A stretch of DNA of 64,000 nucleotides, from positions 2,538,480 to 2,602,479 of the forward strand of contig OZ004593.1 of NCBI GenBank assembly GCA_963924555.1, in the 5' to 3' direction. Below the pieces are notes generated by a model, which ran no database searches, was not told the DNA's origin, and worked only from the letters and a program-made list of their open reading frames with translations. Shown piece by piece: positions 31,378-42,237 of this stretch (position 1 is its first letter; the number at the start of each line of letters is the position of its first letter). The DNA comes from Crambe crambe (taxonomy: Eukaryota; Porifera; Demospongiae; Poecilosclerida; Crambeidae). Made by a program: the position numbers and the translations under genes.

Positions 31378-32073
31378 AATAATAAGGATAATAAATATAA
31401 GATCGACGTACCGGCTTACTGGCTATAGTCATCAAAATTCTGCTTTGGCCATCTGTTAGAGCGGCACCTAGAGGCTGATCTTTTGCTATTAGTTTTGACT
31501 AAGGTTCTACTTCACTATTCGAGCACTCGGAACACTAGCCAATCTTTCGACGCCATTTTGAAGCGCACGTCGGTAGGGGGCGGGGCTTATGGGCGGAGCC
31601 ACGTAAGCTTCTCAGTTTAATCGTTTAGGTAGCTAATTTTATTCTTATCTGATGATGTTCCAGTCACTCCTACAGTACAGATGCTCATCTTATAGTAGTA
31701 TTATAGCCAGTACTTGGCTGTAGTGCCTCAGTTGAAGTGACGGTCACTACTGCCATTCAATTCTTTACATACACAAACTTACATTCAACTTCAAGCAATA
31801 AGAAAAAAGGATGGAAACAAGTGAGCGCAAAAAATTTCTTCTAAATAAAAAGGTTAAGTAGGGATAGCTTAAAATCTAGCTGGGCTATAATAATGTACTG
31901 CAGCCTCATATGAAAACAATCCCTACTTTTACAACTGCCATAGCTAGCTATAAGTAGTGGATGTAAATGTAGGGATTGTTTTCATATGAGGCTGCAGTAC
32001 ATTATTATAGCCCAGCTAGATTTTAAGCTATCCCTACTTAACCTTTTTATTTAGAAGAAATTTTTTGCGCTCA
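31378..32073 (+). repeat. Large unit U2
   Basis: This is a shortened version of U1 (about 700 bp), starting with (AAT)n. It keeps the YY1-like and GC-box block at about 31,550-31,600 and ends in foldback B2 (31,817-32,073), whose right terminus lacks CTTGT. Confidence 0.85.
31817..32073. repeat. Foldback element, family B, copy 2
   Basis: It has the same termini and boxes as B1. The right end stops at GCGCTCA and the next unit starts directly, so the last five bases of the terminus are missing. The arm sequences carry compensating substitutions (CATATGAGG on one side, CCTCATATG on the other). Confidence 0.9.
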
Positions 32074-32997
32074 TAATAATAAGGATAATAAATATAAGAT
32101 CAACCTACCGACTTACTGGCTATAGTCATCAAAATTCTGCTTTAGCCATCTGTTAGAGCGGCACCTAGAGGCTGATCTTTTGCTATTAGTTTTGACTAAA
32201 GCGCTACTTTATAAATCAGTGATATCGATAGCACTCGGCTAATCTTTCTACGCCATTTTGAAGTGCACGTCGGTAGGGGGCGGGCCGTATGGGCGGGGCC
32301 ACGTATAAGTGCACATCTGGCTCAATCAGTTCAGCTCTAGTTTGATCGTTTAGCTAGCTATTTATTCTTATCTGATGATCTTCCTGACACTCCTTGCTGC
32401 ATTGCAGTACAGATGCTCATCCTATAGTAGTAGTGTCAGCTCACTTTACCATGCCATGCATTTACGTTGCTGTTGCTGTAAAGTTTTATATTAAATAATA
32501 CACAAAACTTAACTTAAATCCAGAGACTGTGTATGTGCCTACAAAAGAAAAAAGATTGGTTTATGTAGAGCTGGCTTTGTATAGACTATATAGTACTGTT
32601 ACTGTAGCCTCATGTCAAATATTAATAATCACTGCATACTCTCAGTTCAAGTGACGATCAATACTGCCTCCCTTAATTCTTTACTTACACAAACTTATTT
32701 TCAACTTCAAGCACTAAAAAAAAAGGATAGAAACAAGTGAGCGTAAAAAATTTCTTCTAAATAAAAAGTTAAGTAGGGATAGCCTAAAATCTAACTGGGC
32801 TGTATAATGTACTGCAGCCTCATCGTATGAAAACAATCCCTACTTTTACAATGGCCCATAGCTAGCTATAGGTAGTGAATGTAAATGTAGGGATTGTTTT
32901 CATACGACGAGGCTGCAGTACATTATACAGCCCAGTTAGATTTTAGGCTATCCCTACTTAACTTTTTATTTAGAAGAAATTTTTTACGCTCACTTGT
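32074..32997 (+). repeat. Large unit U3
   Basis: It has the same order as U1, with a GC-box variant (GGGGGCGGGCCGTATGGGCG) at 32,275-32,294 and foldback B3 at 32,733-32,997. The body is more diverged than U1 versus U4. Confidence 0.85.
32733..32997. repeat. Foldback element, family B, copy 3
   Basis: This is a 265-bp palindrome with complete ACAAGTGAGC termini on both sides. The arms show matched changes relative to B1 (CATCGTATGAAAAC against GTTTTCATACGACG), so both arms have changed in step. Confidence 0.9.
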
Positions 32998-33161
32998 AAT
33001 AATAATAATAAGGATAATAAATATCAGATCAACGCCCCGACTTACTGGCTATAGTCATCAAAATTCTGCTTTGGCCATCTGTTAGAGCGGCACCTAGAGG
33101 CTGATCTTTTGCTATTAGTTTTGACTAAGGCTCTACTTCACTATTCGATAGCACTCGGCAC

Positions 33162-35374
33162 CATAGATACTGTACATACATGAGTAGGGATAGGAAACGC
33201 GCGCAATTAATTGATTCTATTTTTGATCATCCGCGTTATGCTCACGTGATAATAATAATTAATGTTGTTGCTAAGAGAAATTGTCTACTCCCGGAATTAT
33301 ATGCTCGCAAAATAATGAATAAGGTCAAGAAAGTAATTTCTTTAATTCTTGAAAGCCCAGAGTACCTTCTGGATACACTTCAGTTGATTGTTCACATCAC
33401 CCAAATCAATGAATCCAATAATCTCATATGTGTGTTTGTTATAGACTAGGTCCTCCTTAATTTTTATTTCATCAAATACAACTGCAACATATTTTTGCCA
33501 TTCTTCCAAATCCTTCACTTTGGCTTCCTTCATAAGCTGGACACTGACTTCTGGTTGAATACCAGTAGCTGCCTTAATAAGATGAGTATAATCTCTCAAA
33601 GTGCGTTCAGATGGTAACTTGATAAAGCCTGATGATCTCATAGCATGATACGCTGCAGATGAAATCATCTTTAGATGAAGACACCATTTTATAATCATAG
33701 GATGCCACCTCAACTGTCTATCATTCTTCACTGAAAGAGATTGCATTTGCTGGTTCCAAAATAGACGTTGGAATGAATCTTCTGGAAAATCTTTAATGAT
33801 TTTGCCTTGGTTATCATGCATTATTTTGGATAGATCATGGTTTAGATTGTTGTCCACTTCAATGCTGCTTGATGTAATCAATTTACTTATGCTCTCTTTG
33901 AGCCTTTTCACTTTCTTTTCTGCTGCAACACATCTAGCCTTTAAGCCTCTATATCGCTTGAATTTCTGAGGTGTATTCAGATATCGCATGTTAGTGTGAC
34001 TTGAGGTAGAAGCATGCACAGAAGGTGACATAGTGGATACAGTGTGTGCACGATAGTGCATTGCTCTAAGGTTGCTCCTATATGAAGTGCAAACATTACA
34101 TCTCTTTCCAGTGATCAGGATAACTTCACACAAAGTGGTTCTAACTGTAGCCGGGAGTGCCTGTCATGCAATACACATTATTACATAGCACTGTTAAATG
34201 CAGTACACTTGTATGGTGTCTTACCTTGGTGTTATCTAGATATGCCACTACTCTACCATCTGACGAGACAACATTCTTCTCTTCACGCTTAGCAATCATA
34301 TCTACAAACTTCCTATCTTCATTACCATGGCATAATGTTGAATTGTCAAGAATTTCTAATAATGATGATATTGAGTTGTGGTCAACCCTAGATGGAACTG
34401 TATCAAGTGCTCTGCAACAGTGAGGTTGAATTTTCTGTCCATACACATGAACAGTCCAAGAGCTATCACTTTTGATGGTAAGGCAGTTTTTCATCATAGT
34501 ACATTCAGCAGACATTTTACAGAAAGTAATGCATTCATTCGTGAGTGGTGAGACATCCTTCCATTCTGAACAAGGGAGAGTTATGCGCTGTTTTATGGAA
34601 GCCAATTTCATATTCACCTATACACAGGAGTTGACATTATTTTTTAGGTACCTATGATCATAGAGTACCACTTACTCTCTGCTTATAATCTCCATAACGT
34701 TTTGTACCCTTCTTTGGTGGGCGCCCTTTGGGCCTGATGATATACTCTGCTGTCTTTCTTTCTTCGTTTTTTTCAACCTTGAGGCGTAATTTTCGTTTCC
34801 CCATTACTTGCTTCTGTTTATACCAAACAAAGATTCCTTATATTTATGGCATGTAGTAACCATTACTATGTATAATGATAAGAAATGGAAATTGAAGAAA
34901 CTTATATGCCTTGAGAAAGAATCCCGCAAACTCTGTCTAGAATGTCACTAAGAAAAACACTAAAACCAGCAATGAACATAATACCTATCATTCTAAATGG
35001 GATAATGGCATGTAGTTGTGTAGAAACTGCCTGTTGAAAATACCTATACCATTGTGTCTATTTAATATCATCCAAAAAATTCCCACAAAGTATTATCCTC
35101 AGCATTAAGAATTTGCATGCACAGTTGCATGGTACGTGCAGAACCTCAAAGCAGACTATGACAATTGACACTTACTAGAATTTAGAACCTTTTTACATTG
35201 ATAATCCTCCAGTTATCAATTTCTGAGGAGACAGCTTAGACCACCGAAAACTTCCCTACTCGCATAAAATTACCGTTACTATGCAGGTACCGTAACGAGC
35301 TAATTCCATCGCTGTGACGTCATTGCCCGAAAAATTTTTGCGCGTTTCCTATCCCTAATGTACAGTATCTATGT
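33162..35374 (-). mobile_element. P-element-like DNA transposon, internally deleted
   Basis: It is flanked by a CGGCAC duplication (33,156-33,161 and 35,375-35,380) inside unit U4. The terminal inverted repeats read CATAGATACTGTACAT, a short offset, then TAGGGATAGGAAACGCGC on both sides (the left copy has a 7-bp insertion). The total is 2,213 bp. It carries a three-exon transposase gene on the minus strand that ends early, so it is probably non-autonomous. TGACGTCA lies near the 5' end of the transposase strand (about 35,317-35,324). P elements usually make 8-bp duplications; 6 bp is what I can see. Confidence 0.8.
33342..34804 (-). CDS. Truncated P-element-like transposase
   Basis: Three exons are inferred from splice signals: 34,804-34,676, 34,617-34,225 and 34,160-33,342, all phase 0, giving 446 codons. 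Exon 1 is short and basic (KGRPPKKGTKRYGDY). Exon 3 has a coiled coil and then RWHPMIIKWCLHLK, YHAMRSSGFIKLPSERTLRD, and FDEIKIKEDLVYNKHTYEII followed by GFIDLGD. This is the hallmark order of P-element/THAP9-type transposases, where the FDE aspartate begins the RNase H-like catalytic core. The reading frame ends at LWAFKN, about 25 residues after GFIDLGD. The rest of the catalytic core and the GTP-binding insertion are absent. I do not see an N-terminal THAP zinc finger. It is probably inactive. Confidence 0.75.
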
Positions 35375-35823
35375 CGGCACTAGCTAATCTTTCTACGCCA
35401 TTTTGAAGCGCACGTCGGTAGGGGGCGGGGCCTGTGGGCGGAGCCACGAAAACTTCAAACTGTTCAGTAGCTCTGCTAGCTAGGCTTAGGTCTTCAGTTT
35501 AATCGTTTAGCTAGCTATTTATTCTTATCTGATGATGTTCCAGTCACTCCTTACTGAATTACAGTACAGATGCTCATCCTATAGTAGTATTATAGCCAGT
35601 ACTTGGCTGTAGTGTAGTCACCATGCTCATTTACATTGTTATTGCTGATATTCAATAGCTAATAGACAAAACTGAATAGCTAAACAAATTCTTTAACCAG
35701 TGACCCTACAAAAGAAAAAGATAAGGTTTATGTAGAGCTGGCTTTGTACTGTACTGTAGCTTCATCACTGCATACTCTCAGTTGAAGTGACAGTCAATGC
35801 AAGCACTAAGAAAAAGGATGGAA

Positions 35824-36091
35824 ACAAGTGAGCACAAAAAATTTCTTCTAAATAAAAAGGTTAAGTAGGGATAGCCTAAAATCTAGCTGGGCTATGTAAT
35901 GTACTGCAGCCTAGCTCGTATGAAAACAATCCCTACTTTTACAACTGCCGTAGCTAGCTATAGGTAGTGGATGTAAATGTAGGGATTGTTTTCATACGAG
36001 CTAGGCTGCAGTACATTACATAGCCCAGCTAGATTTTAGGCTATCCCTACTTAACCTTTTTATTTAGAAGAAATTTTTTGTGCTCACTTGT
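35824..36091. repeat. Foldback element, family B, copy 4
   Basis: This is a 268-bp palindrome almost identical to B1; the centre of the arms reads CTATGTAATG/CATTACATAG where B1 has CTATATAATG. It closes unit U4 and is followed by (AAT)n and the lone 230-bp hairpin unit. Confidence 0.92.
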
Positions 36092-36107
36092 AATAATAAT
36101 AATAATC

Positions 36108-36338
36108 AGAGAGTGCGGTAGCACTCTCTAAGTAGGGATGGCAGGTCAAAGTCCATAGGACAGTATAAACTAAAAACTCTTCTTTCTCTTCTACCCTTAC
36201 TCTACAGGTTCTCAGAAGGCTACAGTGAATTATTATATCTACAAAGAAGAGAGGAGAATGTTCAAAAGCCAAAAATTCATTCGCCAACATAAGAAAAAAA
36301 CGAGTTCTAAAATTGACTTTTCGTTCTTTTTCTTTATA
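36108..36338 (+). repeat. Lone 230-bp hairpin unit
   Basis: It is a single unit nearly identical to the first unit of the array at 29,358, including the GGTA loop and GGCAGGTCAAAGTCCATAGG, and is flanked by (AAT)n on both sides. It sits between U4 and U5. Confidence 0.93.
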
Positions 36339-37800
36339 ATAAGGATAATAATAATAATAATAAGATCGACGTACCGACTTACTGGCTATAGTCATCAAAA
36401 TTCTGCTTTGGCCATCTGTTAGAGCGGCACCTAGAGGCTGATCTTTTGCTATTAGTTTTGACTAAGGCTCTACTTCACTATTTGATAGCACTCGGAACAC
36501 AGCTGCTAATCTTTCTACGCCATTTTGAAGGGGGCGGGGCTTATGGGCGGAGCCACGTAAGCTTAAGTTTAGCTATAGCCAAGGTCTTCATTCATTATCT
36601 GATGATGTTCCAGTCACTCCTTGCTGAATTACAGTACAGATGCTCATCCTATAGTAGCATTATAGCCAGTACTTGGTAGTGTAGTCAGCTCACTTCACCA
36701 TGCCGTGTACATGTCATTTACATTGCTGTTGCTGTAAAGTTTTATATCAACAAAACTTAAATAGCTAAACAAATTCTTCAACCAGAGACACTGTATGTAC
36801 CTACAAAAGAGGTTTATGTAGAGCTGGCTTTGTATAGTACTGTACTGTAGCCTCCCTCATTCAACTTCAAGCACTAAGAAAAAGGATAGAAACAAGTGAG
36901 CGTAAAAAATAAAAAGGTTAAGTAGGGATAGCCTAAAATCTAGCTGGGCTATCTATAATGTGCTGCAGCCTCGTATGAAAAAAATCTTCGCGATATTACC
37001 TCATAAAAGGGGTGGGGCAATTAATAGCAGTTCTCCTCATAACACCTGCACAGGATGTGGCCATTTGATGGCATCCACTATTATGATCACTACACCAAAT
37101 GCATAAACTCCCCATACTCCTCCCTCAAGCAAGACATACGTACCATCTCAATAATTATTTCAGTGATCACATATGTAACAATTAGCTAATGCTGTTCACT
37201 TTTTAAAATGTTCACTCCTTTCAGTACTCCATTACACTGCAGATGATCATCCTTCAAACTCTCCTCCCTGAACAGAATGAAATACTGATCATTAATTCAA
37301 TCAAGGAAGCCTTTAGTGTCTATCAATTTTCATAATCACAAAGAAAAAGAATGCAAACAAGTGAATGCAAAAAATTTCTTCGAAATAAAAATGTGAAGTA
37401 GGGATGCTATTATAACTGCAGCTTCATTATGAAAACCAAGTACTGCAGCATCGAAGCAGTATGGCCCAAAAATCTAGCTGGAATATGTATTATAACTGCA
37501 TGCAAGAGAGTGAACTTAGTGAAGTGACCCTTACCCATCATCAAGTACAAGATACTATTCCTACTTCACTCCCATGATCAAGGGCCAAGGGAGTGAAGTA
37601 GGAATAGTATCTCGTACTTGATGATGGGTAAGGGTCACTTCACTAAGTTCACTCTCTTGCATGCAGTTATAATACATATTCCAGCTAGATTTTTGGGCCA
37701 TACTGCTTCGATGCTGCAGTACTTGGTTTTCATAATGAAGCTGCAGTTATAATAGCATCCCTACTTCACATTTTTATTTCGAAGAAATTTTTTGCATTCA
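36339..37800 (+). repeat. Large unit U5
   Basis: This unit of about 1.46 kb starts with TAATAAGG/(AAT)n and carries the common CATCAAAATTCTGCTTTGGC block, CGCCATTTTGAAGGGGGCGG (the segment between the YY1-like and GC boxes is deleted), a truncated left arm of foldback B (36,892-36,980, itself with a 10-bp deletion), a unique AT-rich segment, and foldback C1 at its end. U6 is a near-identical direct copy. Confidence 0.88.
37357..37800. repeat. Foldback element, family C, copy 1
   Basis: This palindrome of about 444 bp has arms of about 210 bp. The left terminus is ACAAGTGAATGCAAAAAATT, followed by TGTGAAGTAGGGATGC and, near the centre, CTATTCCTACTTCACTCCC. The right terminus stops at GCATTCA. 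The terminal 45 bp are clearly related to family B; the interior is unrelated. Confidence 0.92.
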
Positions 37801-39302
37801 TAATAATAAGGATAATAATAATAATAATAAGATCGACGTACCGACTTACTGGCTATAGTCATCAAAATTCTGCTTTGGCCATCTGTTAGAGCGGCACCTA
37901 GAGGCTGATCTTTTGCTATTAGTTTTGACTAAGGCTCTACTTCACTATTCGATAGCACTCGGAACACAGCTGCTAATCTTTCTACGCCATTTTGAAGGGG
38001 GCGGGGCTTATGGGCGGAGCCACGTAAGCTTAAGTTTAGCTATAGCCAAGGTCTTCATTTCATTATCTGATGATGTTCCAGTCACTCCTTGCTGAATTAC
38101 AGTACAGATGCTCATCCTATAGTAGCATTATAGCCAGTACTTGGCTGTAGTGTAGTCAGCTCACTTCACCATGCCGTGTACATGTCATTTACATTGCTGT
38201 TGCTGTAAAGTTTTATATCAACAAAACTTAAATAGCTAAACAAATTCTTCAACCAGAGACACTGTATGTACCTACAAAAGAGGTTTATGTAGAGCTGGCT
38301 TTGTATAGTACTGTACTGTAGCCTCCCTCATTCAACTTCAAGCACTAAGAAAAAGGATAGAAACAAGTGAGCGTAAAAAATTTCTTCAAATAAAAAGGTT
38401 AAGTAGGGATAGCCTAAAATCTAGCTGGGCTATCTATAATGTGCTGCAGCCTCGTATGAAAAAATCTTCGCGATATTACCTCATAAAAGGGGTGGGGCAA
38501 TTAATAGCAGTTCTCCTCATATAACACCTGCACAGGATGTGGCCATTTGATGGCATCCACTATTATGATCACTACACCAAATGCATAAACTCCCCATACT
38601 CCTCCCTCAAGCAAGACATACGTACCATCTCAATAATTATTTCAGTGATCACATATGTAACAATTAGCTAATGCTGTTCACTTTTTAAAATGTTCACTCC
38701 TTTCAGTACTCCATTACACTGCAGATGATCATCCTTCAAACTCTCCTCCCTGAACAGAATGAAATACTGATCATTAAATAAATTTAGTTCAATCAAGGAA
38801 GCCTTTAGTGTCTATCAATTTTCATAATCACAAAGAAAAAGAATGCAAACAAGTGAATGCAAAAAATTTCTTCGAAATAAAAATGTGAAGTAGGGATGCT
38901 ATTATAACTGCAGCTTCATTATGAAAACCAAGTACTGCAGCATCGAAGCAGTATGGCCCAAAAATCTAGCTGGAATATGTATTATAACTGCATGCAAGAG
39001 AGTGAACTTAGTGAAGTTACCCTTACCCATCATCAAGTACAAGATACTATTCCTACTTCACTCCCATGATCAAGGGCCAAGGGAGTGAAGTAGGAATAGT
39101 ATCTCGCACTTGATGATGGGTAAGGGTAACTTCTAATCACTAAGTTCACTCTCTTGCATGCAGTTATAATACATATTCCAGCTAGATTTTTGGGCCATGC
39201 TGCTTCGATGCTGCAGTACTTGGTTTTCATAATGAAGCTGCAGTTATAATAGCATCCCTACTTCACATTTTTATTTCGAAGAAATTTTTTGCATTCACTT
39301 GT
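37801..39302 (+). repeat. Large unit U6
   Basis: This is a near-identical direct copy of U5. It has the same truncated foldback-B arm (38,363-38,462), here without the 10-bp deletion, and it ends in foldback C2 (38,849-39,302), which has a full right terminus, ATTCACTTGT. The CRM-11 5' half begins immediately after. Confidence 0.9.
38849..39302. repeat. Foldback element, family C, copy 2
   Basis: This 454-bp palindrome forms the right edge of the island. Relative to C1, both arms share a G-to-A type change (GTTACCC/GGGTAAC) that keeps the pairing, and the right arm has a small insertion (TCTAATCAC). Both complete ACAAGTGA termini are present. Confidence 0.92.
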
Positions 39303-39540
39303 CCATACTAATACTGAATTGCTATTTCTGATTTCTTGTGTCGTCATGCAGAAACAGTTCTTCAAAGCAAATGCTCCTCTTTTATCTTCACACTTGACTA
39401 TTCCTTCAAGGTCATTGCCACACTTACATCTTCCATTTTGTGGTGAGGTCCAGGGAGGACATTGATGATCGAGTGGTGGACCACAATAAGCATCCATACA
39501 GGAAATTATCATAAATATTACCAGAAAATGGAGTGCCATG
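39302..39540 (-). pseudogene. CRM-11, 5' half (split by repeat island)
   Basis: It starts at MALHFLV (39,540) with a signal peptide and then CPPWTSPQNGRCKCGNDL, CFCMTTQEIRNSNSVLV, where the foldback terminus interrupts it. The EIRNSNS variant is otherwise found only in CRM-9. NGSC has become NGRC, removing the conserved glycosylation sequon. The TATAAAAA box lies about 100 bp upstream. Together with 28,756-29,357 it forms one CRM-9-like gene cut by the island. Confidence 0.85.
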
Positions 39541-40114
39541 AACTCTGTATCAGACTTCTAAAATTTATTCTGATGAATCGCCTTCTATTTCCTGTAATTT
39601 ATAGCTTTTTGTGCTTGAAAAACCACCTCTTTGAAGTTTTTATAAATTCTTCTATACATGGCTCGCTAACAAAAAGATTGAAAGTCAAAACGCTCTCTGT
39701 TATTGTATATGGCTCATTCACATGATGTACATGCTCTAATTTTGTTCAAGGTTTATACAGTCAAACTATGGTTATCTGGACACCTTTGTCCAAACTTTTT
39801 TCCAGACTGCTGGATGAGTGAACTAGTCCAGATAAGTGTAGTTATGCTGTATTATAAGCCTAGAACAGTGTAGATACTACTGATTATTGTTATGCAGTTG
39901 TTAATGTGCCAGTTATAATTTCAGAAGCTCTTTTAGATACAAAGTAATATGAGCAGTTACTCACGAGTAATCAACTAAAGCTAAGAAAATAAACAGATCG
40001 CATTAAAATGCACATATCTTCATGATTAATTATGTGCTACATAGGAAAAAAACAACAAATAATCTTGACTGTATTGTAGAAATCACTCTTATATGTACAT
40101 GAGAGCAAACATTT
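39541..40114. other. Spacer CRM-11/CRM-12
   Basis: No gene is visible. This is a direct copy of the CRM-9/CRM-10 spacer (26,040-26,607), with about 40 bp missing near 39,730. Confidence 0.65.
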
Positions 40115-41854
40115 TCAATGGCAACTGTTATATTGTACAACTCCATCGTTTAGTAGACGATCCTTTTCGCAGTCATGCTCTAATCTATATGGCAAGGATT
40201 CTTCAACTTCTCTTTCTTTTTTCCAGAAGTGAAGTTTAGTGTAGACAAGTATTATTTTAGTTTTGATGAACTTAAGAGGCAGGAGTCTCCATATCAGCAA
40301 TAGTAACCGATAGGCAGGTAGCATTAAGAATGATAAACATGAAATATTAATGTAGATATAGCCATAAGTGTGGGTATCCATGGGAGATACAAAGATACTT
40401 TCCAGGTAAGTAAGGAACATCAAAAAGCCATTGAGGATAAAAGCAAATAATGCTATATCTATAAAGTTATGCCATGTCTTCTTATAAGGTCTGAAGAGAG
40501 CTACTGCAAGGATGACAGATATCAAAATATAGCATATCCCTATTAAGTATACAAGGGGATGTACTACTATAGCAACGCACACATGTGCCATTCTCAGTAT
40601 CATATAAATAGCTGCAAAGTATCTTCGTTCCCGAGGCCTGTGGCTGTAACATCCTAATATGGCATCCATGAAGATATGGAGGGAGTGAAAATGATATCTC
40701 GACCTATTGAGGCACCTCTGGAAGCAGTGAAAGGGGTACAAAGAGAGAATAATCATGGGAAGAACATTGAAGACTGTGCACACTAAGATAGCTAGCACTC
40801 CATAAGGCCAGTGCTCCCTACCAAAATATCGCATTGTGGCATTGTAACGAAAAAAGCATTCTCCTAAATTGCCATTAATGTCATAAAATCTTGATGGTGT
40901 TAATAGATCAGCTGATATACTGAGTATCTTGACATACGAGAGGAGATAGAAAGTAGCAAATGCTCCAATGAGAGAAGTCTTTATGTCCCATTCTTCTCTG
41001 AAGTGACGGAAGCATGTGTATGCTGGTCTGCACAGCCACACAACCAGTCTGAAACGATCATGCAGTTTGACGAGTAGGTAAGTGAGGAGGACTAATATCA
41101 TGGGATAGACTGCTACAATGTAATCAAGTGAGAGTACCTGCAGAGCAGAGAGATGAGGGTGAAGGCAGAAAGGAGGGTAGAGCGAACGAAAGAAATCCAG
41201 ATTCCAAAAAGAAACACTTGCTATAAAGTATTTCATTTTTGAATGACGAATTGGCGCATATGGCACATTCAGTACTACCAAGGCCACTACTTTCATAGTT
41301 ACCATTTGACTTACAGTAACATAAGCCACCATGTATCCTTTAGTAACTGATACCCTAAAGATGATGATGATGAAGTAGAAGACAGTGAGTGGGCCATAAG
41401 CCACTGCTATGTACTTGAGCCAGTTATACTTGTAGTCTGTACACTCCACACATGATAGGTCATAAGAGTAAGCAGGCAAGCCATAGCCTTCGATGCATTT
41501 TCCACACATTTTCCCTCTTCTTTTATGAGGCCCACATGTTCCATTATTAAGATCTTCTGTTTGGTTAGTGTTTATAAGATGAGTCATACTGATACTTAAG
41601 ATCCATGTGTAAGGACATATCCCTACTAATACTGAATTGCTATTTTCTTGTGTCGTCATACAGAAACAGTTCTTCAAAGCAAATGCTCCTCTTTTATCTT
41701 CACACTTGACTATTCCTTCAAGGTCATTGCCACACTTACAGCTTCCATTTTGTGGTGATGTCCAGGGAGGACATTGATGATCTAGTGATGGACCACTATA
41801 AGCATCCACACAGGAAATTATTATTGTAAATATTACCAGAAAATGGAGTGCCAT
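40115..41854 (-). CDS. CRM-12, Cys-rich multipass membrane protein (intact)
   Basis: This single-exon gene has 579 residues from MALHFLV at 41,854 (the frame opens at 41,911). It is a near-identical twin of CRM-10 with scattered substitutions. The most notable is the CPYTC box, which reads CPYTW (TGC to TGG at about 41,600-41,605), so one ectodomain cysteine is lost. Others are REEWDIKT for RKEWDIKT and AYRLLLL for AYGLLLM. The tail keeps ESLPYRLEHDCEKDRLL. The gene is fully open, but the lost cysteine could alter disulfide pairing. Confidence 0.9.
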   Translation of the reverse strand: MALHFLVIFTIIISCVDAYSGPSLDHQCPPWTSPQNGSCKCGNDLEGIVKCEDKRGAFALKNCFCMTTQENSNSVLVGICPYTWILSISMTHLINTNQTEDLNNGTCGPHKRRGKMCGKCIEGYGLPAYSYDLSCVECTDYKYNWLKYIAVAYGPLTVFYFIIIIFRVSVTKGYMVAYVTVSQMVTMKVVALVVLNVPYAPIRHSKMKYFIASVSFWNLDFFRSLYPPFCLHPHLSALQVLSLDYIVAVYPMILVLLTYLLVKLHDRFRLVVWLCRPAYTCFRHFREEWDIKTSLIGAFATFYLLSYVKILSISADLLTPSRFYDINGNLGECFFRYNATMRYFGREHWPYGVLAILVCTVFNVLPMIILSLYPFHCFQRCLNRSRYHFHSLHIFMDAILGCYSHRPRERRYFAAIYMILRMAHVCVAIVVHPLVYLIGICYILISVILAVALFRPYKKTWHNFIDIALFAFILNGFLMFLTYLESIFVSPMDTHTYGYIYINISCLSFLMLPAYRLLLLIWRLLPLKFIKTKIILVYTKLHFWKKEREVEESLPYRLEHDCEKDRLLNDGVVQYNSCH

Positions 41855-41911
41855 GAACTCTGTGTCAAACTTCTCAAATTTATTCTGATGAATTGATTCC
41901 GTTTCTTGCAA

Positions 41912-42237
41912 TTTATGTAGCTTTTTGTGCTTGAAAAACTACCTTATGTAATGTTTAATAGATGACCCATAATATCAAACTGAAGTAAGACTGTGTTTGT
42001 GGATGATGGGATGATGATTAAGAAATGATAATGACGTAAACGATGTAAATAAAATAATATTTAGCTATAATAATCATAAGATCAGATGTAACTGAAATGA
42101 AAAGTAACCGAAAACTATCCAATAAAGAATGCTCATAACTAGCATACCCCAAGTTAAAAAGTCCCCAGCACAGCAGAAGCATTGCCTCTTTCTATATCCA
42201 TTGACAAGTTTTTGAACTAAATAAAAATAAGATTTAA
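41912..42237. other. Upstream flank of CRM-12, shared with CRM-10
   Basis: The sequence is nearly identical to 28,405-28,752. It runs into the LINE-like remnant at about 42,240. Confidence 0.6.

Larger units (their letters stand above)
32998..36091 (+). repeat. Large unit U4, interrupted by the P-like transposon
   Basis: The first part (32,998-33,161) and the second (35,375-36,091) are one unit split by a 2.2 kb transposon. Rejoined across the target duplication they match U1 closely, including the CGCCATTTTG/GC-box block and foldback B4. Confidence 0.88.
29358..39302. mobile_element. 9.9 kb repeat island inserted in CRM-11
   Basis: The left edge is the first hairpin unit and the right edge is foldback C2 (terminus ...TTCACTTGT). 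The two CRM-11 halves outside the edges join at the SVLVG/ICPYT codons with no visible target duplication. The left half ends GACATATC, the right half resumes CCATACTAATAC, and the intact paralogues read ATATCCCTACTAATAC. Order inside: 230-bp array; large units U1-U4, with a P-like transposon in U4; a lone 230-bp unit; two near-identical units of about 1.45 kb (U5, U6). Confidence 0.8.

Noticed and set aside
36225..38095. Short plus-strand frames of 60-90 codons inside the large repeat units (MLLVLTKALLHY and similar).
   Set aside because: They cover the YY1/GC-box region, differ in length between units because of indels not multiples of three, and have no conserved protein features.
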